Below, in pieces: positions 62,002 to 64,000 of a stretch of DNA of 64,000 nucleotides. Source of the DNA: Hallella seregens ATCC 51272 (lineage in GTDB: Bacteria; Bacteroidota; Bacteroidia; Bacteroidales; Bacteroidaceae); the NCBI RefSeq assembly GCF_000518545.1, contig NZ_JADU01000011.1, positions 1-64,000 of the forward strand, in the 5' to 3' direction. Both the position numbers and the translations under genes were made by a program. The notes below the pieces were generated by a model. It was not told the origin of the DNA. It saw nothing but the letters and a program-made list of their open reading frames with translations, and searched no databases. How positions within the stretch are numbered: the first letter of the stretch is position 1; each line of letters starts with the position of its first letter.

Positions 62002-64000
62002 ATGGAAACCAACCAAAAACTATCCCCATGCCGGATTGCGTCCGCCCGTCAACACTTGGCGGGAGCAGCTCTTTTGCTCTGTCTCGCCACCCCCTCCCTC
62101 CCCTGCCACGCCCGGCCGGCCAACGTGCCTGAAACGCCGGCTCGCAGCCGCACCCAACTTTCCGGTAGCATCGTGCAACGCGGCACACGCACGCCGATAG
62201 CCAATGCCGTGGTCAGCGTGGCGGGCACCAACATCGTCGTTTCCGCCGGGTCGGACGGCGGCTACCGGCTACCCTGGCTGCCCCAAGGGCAGTGCATCGT
62301 GGAGGTGAAGGCCCCGGGCTACCGCACGCAGACCCGCACCCTCGCGCCCACAGCCGCTGCAAGCACGCTCGACTTTGAGCTGACACCCGACGAAATATCG
62401 CTCGACGAGGTGGTGGTTTCGTCCAACCGCACCGTCACCCTGCGCCGCGAGGCTCCGTCGCTGGTCAACATCATCGACGCCAAACTGCTCCAAGCCACCA
62501 ACTCCTGCACGCTGGCCCAGGGGCTCAACTTCCAGCCGGGCGTGCGCACGGAGACCAACTGCCAGAACTGTGGCTTCTCGCAGGTGCGCCTCAACGGACT
62601 CGACGGCCACTATTCACAGATTCTCATCGACTCGCGCCCCATCTTTTCCTCACTCAACGGCGTGTACGGACTGGAACAGATTCCCTCCAACATGATCGAG
62701 CGCATCGAGGTGGTGCGCGGCGGCGGCTCGGCCCTCTACGGAGCTTCGGCCATCGGCGGCACCATCAATGTCATTACCAAGGAGCCCCTGCGCAACTCCG
62801 GCGAGTTCTCGCACCTGCTCACAGCCATCGGCGGCACCGGCAGCTGGGAAAACAACACCACGGCCAACGCTTCGCTCGTGACCGACGACGGCCGCGCGGG
62901 ACTCTATCTTTACGGCCAGCACCACTACCGGCCGGGCTACGACCACGACCACGACGGCTACACCGAACTGCCCAATCTGAACAACACCACCGTGGGCTTC
63001 AGCTCGTTCCTGCGGCTGAACCCACACTCCAAGTTCACCTTGCAGTACCACAACCTGAGCGAGTTCCGACGCGGAGGAAACCTGCTCGACCGCGCGCCGC
63101 ACGAGGCCAACATCACCGAACAGATAGAGCACAGCATCAATGGAGGCAATCTGGCCTACGACTTTATCTCGGCAGAGGCCCGCCACCAGGCCAAGGCCTA
63201 CTTCTCTTTCCACCACACGGCGCGCAAGAGCTACTACGGCGGCACGGGCGAGAACGCCTCCGACGAGGACCGCGCCAACGCTCTTAAAGCCTACGGCCGC
63301 ACGCGCGACCTGACCTATGTGGCCGGTACACAGTACACGCGGCGGTTCGACCGGCTGCTCCTGATGCCCGCCAACCTCACGCTGGGAGCCGAGTACAACC
63401 ACACGGGACTCGACGACCGCATCCCCGGCTACGGCCGGCACCTGGAGCAGCGCGTCAATATCTGGAGCGCATTTGCCCAGAACGAATGGAAGAACCGGCA
63501 GTGGAGCCTGCTCGCCGGCTGCCGCATAGACCGTCACAATCTGGTGCACCGGGCCATCCTCAGCCCCCGCGTCAACCTGCGGTTCAACCCTGCCGAGCCC
63601 GTCAGCCTGCGGGCATCGTATGCGGCTGGCTTCCGTGCACCCCAGGCCTTCGACGAGGAACTGCACGTCGGGCTGGCGGGCGGCGAGCGCATCATGACCG
63701 TTGCCGCCCCGGGGTTGAGGCACGAACGGTCGCACAGTTTCAGCCTGTCGGCCGACTGGGTAGGCCAGTGGGGCGGGCTGCAGGTCAACCTGCTGGGCGA
63801 GGCTTTCTATACCCGTCTCACCGACGTGTTCGGTCTGCGGCAGCTCAGCGAGCAGTTGCCCGACGGCACCCACGTGCAGGAACGCTACAATGCCAGCGCG
63901 GCCCATGTGGCCGGCGCCAACCTGGAGGGCAAGCTGGCCTACGGCCGATGGGTGTCGTTGCAGGCCGGACTCACCCTGCAGCAGAGCCGATACCACACGC
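62002..64000 (+). CDS. TonB-dependent outer membrane receptor (partial)
   Basis: The first about 666 residues of a TonB-dependent receptor that continues beyond the window edge. It begins METNQKLSPCRIA with a hydrophobic signal stretch (AGAALLLCLATPSL). A carboxypeptidase-regulatory-like domain follows (GSIVQRGTRTPIANAVV to about residue 120), then the plug. The plug contains the family block TNCQNCGFSQVRLNGLDG and QILIDSRPIFSSLNGVYG, with IERIEVVRGGGSALYGASA before the barrel. It resembles BtuB/FecA-type importers with two plug cysteines. The ligand (iron complex, heme, cobalamin or metal) is not decided. Confidence 0.85.
   Translation, partial: METNQKLSPCRIASARQHLAGAALLLCLATPSLPCHARPANVPETPARSRTQLSGSIVQRGTRTPIANAVVSVAGTNIVVSAGSDGGYRLPWLPQGQCIVEVKAPGYRTQTRTLAPTAAASTLDFELTPDEISLDEVVVSSNRTVTLRREAPSLVNIIDAKLLQATNSCTLAQGLNFQPGVRTETNCQNCGFSQVRLNGLDGHYSQILIDSRPIFSSLNGVYGLEQIPSNMIERIEVVRGGGSALYGASAIGGTINVITKEPLRNSGEFSHLLTAIGGTGSWENNTTANASLVTDDGRAGLYLYGQHHYRPGYDHDHDGYTELPNLNNTTVGFSSFLRLNPHSKFTLQYHNLSEFRRGGNLLDRAPHEANITEQIEHSINGGNLAYDFISAEARHQAKAYFSFHHTARKSYYGGTGENASDEDRANALKAYGRTRDLTYVAGTQYTRRFDRLLLMPANLTLGAEYNHTGLDDRIPGYGRHLEQRVNIWSAFAQNEWKNRQWSLLAGCRIDRHNLVHRAILSPRVNLRFNPAEPVSLRASYAAGFRAPQAFDEELHVGLAGGERIMTVAAPGLRHERSHSFSLSADWVGQWGGLQVNLLGEAFYTRLTDVFGLRQLSEQLPDGTHVQERYNASAAHVAGANLEGKLAYGRWVSLQAGLTLQQSRYHT

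Noticed and set aside
62650..63996. Minus-strand frame across the right end
   Set aside because: It is antisense to the TonB-dependent receptor, whose blocks are clear.
1..64000. CRISPR arrays or tRNA genes
   Set aside because: No regularly spaced repeats and no tRNA-like cloverleaf with a GTTCGAATC-type arm were found on reading both strands.

Overview
The window is chromosomal DNA from a member of the Bacteroidota, most likely a GC-rich member of the Prevotellaceae (Prevotella/Hallella-like). Three things point there. Promoters with the -7 element TAnnTTTG sit before most operons. SusC/SusD, a type IX secretion sorting tail and LptD/YbbR/DUF5606 genes are present. The fused NfnAB-type oxidoreductase and an IetAS-type defence pair also occur in this phylum. 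Genus is inferred from gene content only.

Layout. Bases 1-6386 are AT-rich and look acquired: an XRE regulator, an AAA+ ATPase and a subtilisin-like protease (an IetAS-type anti-phage pair), then 0.9 kb of non-coding DNA and a tyrosine recombinase missing its catalytic 3' end, all abutting the 3' end of mnmE. Bases 6387-18309 are GC-rich housekeeping genes: mnmE, a nucleoside phosphorylase, a PD40 protein, NfnAB fusion, serS, a glutaredoxin-like protein, yaaA, a probable structured small RNA, a nicotinamidase, a Y-family polymerase and a broken YolD-like gene. Bases 18351-25723 form a small polysaccharide utilization locus: GH29 fucosidase, frameshifted susD, susC and a divergent AraC regulator. 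Bases 25803-31704 hold pyrH, birA, yraN, tadA, a coiled-coil lipoprotein, rsmI, tdk and an AI-2E-family permease. Bases 31726-39896 are a second glycan operon: GH92 pseudogene, sialate-O-acetylesterase-like protein and two paralogous alpha-galactosidase-like hydrolases. From 40039 on come a GNAT pseudogene, pepT, a Kef-type antiporter, two PLP enzymes, lptD, an HD hydrolase, an oadA/pycB-like gene, queF-queT, a Ca/Na exchanger, hsp20, the nusB-yajC-ybbR-coaE-DUF5606 cluster, rplY-pth-S4 protein and a TonB-dependent receptor running off the right edge.

How the parts fit. The two glycan clusters target host-type glycans (fucose, alpha-mannose, alpha-galactose, acetylated sialic acid), but susD and the GH92 mannosidase carry lesions, so the pathway seems to be decaying. 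The queuosine genes appear to be controlled by a tiny preQ1-I-like riboswitch. Several short hairpin repeats are scattered between, and even inside, genes.

The most rewarding items are the IetAS island at mnmE, the candidate preQ1 riboswitch, the roughly 250-nt RNA at 15537-15785, a biotinyl-like domain without its lysine in the OadA-like protein, and a 9-11-9 hairpin repeat family with compensatory arm changes. No tRNA, rRNA or CRISPR array was seen.
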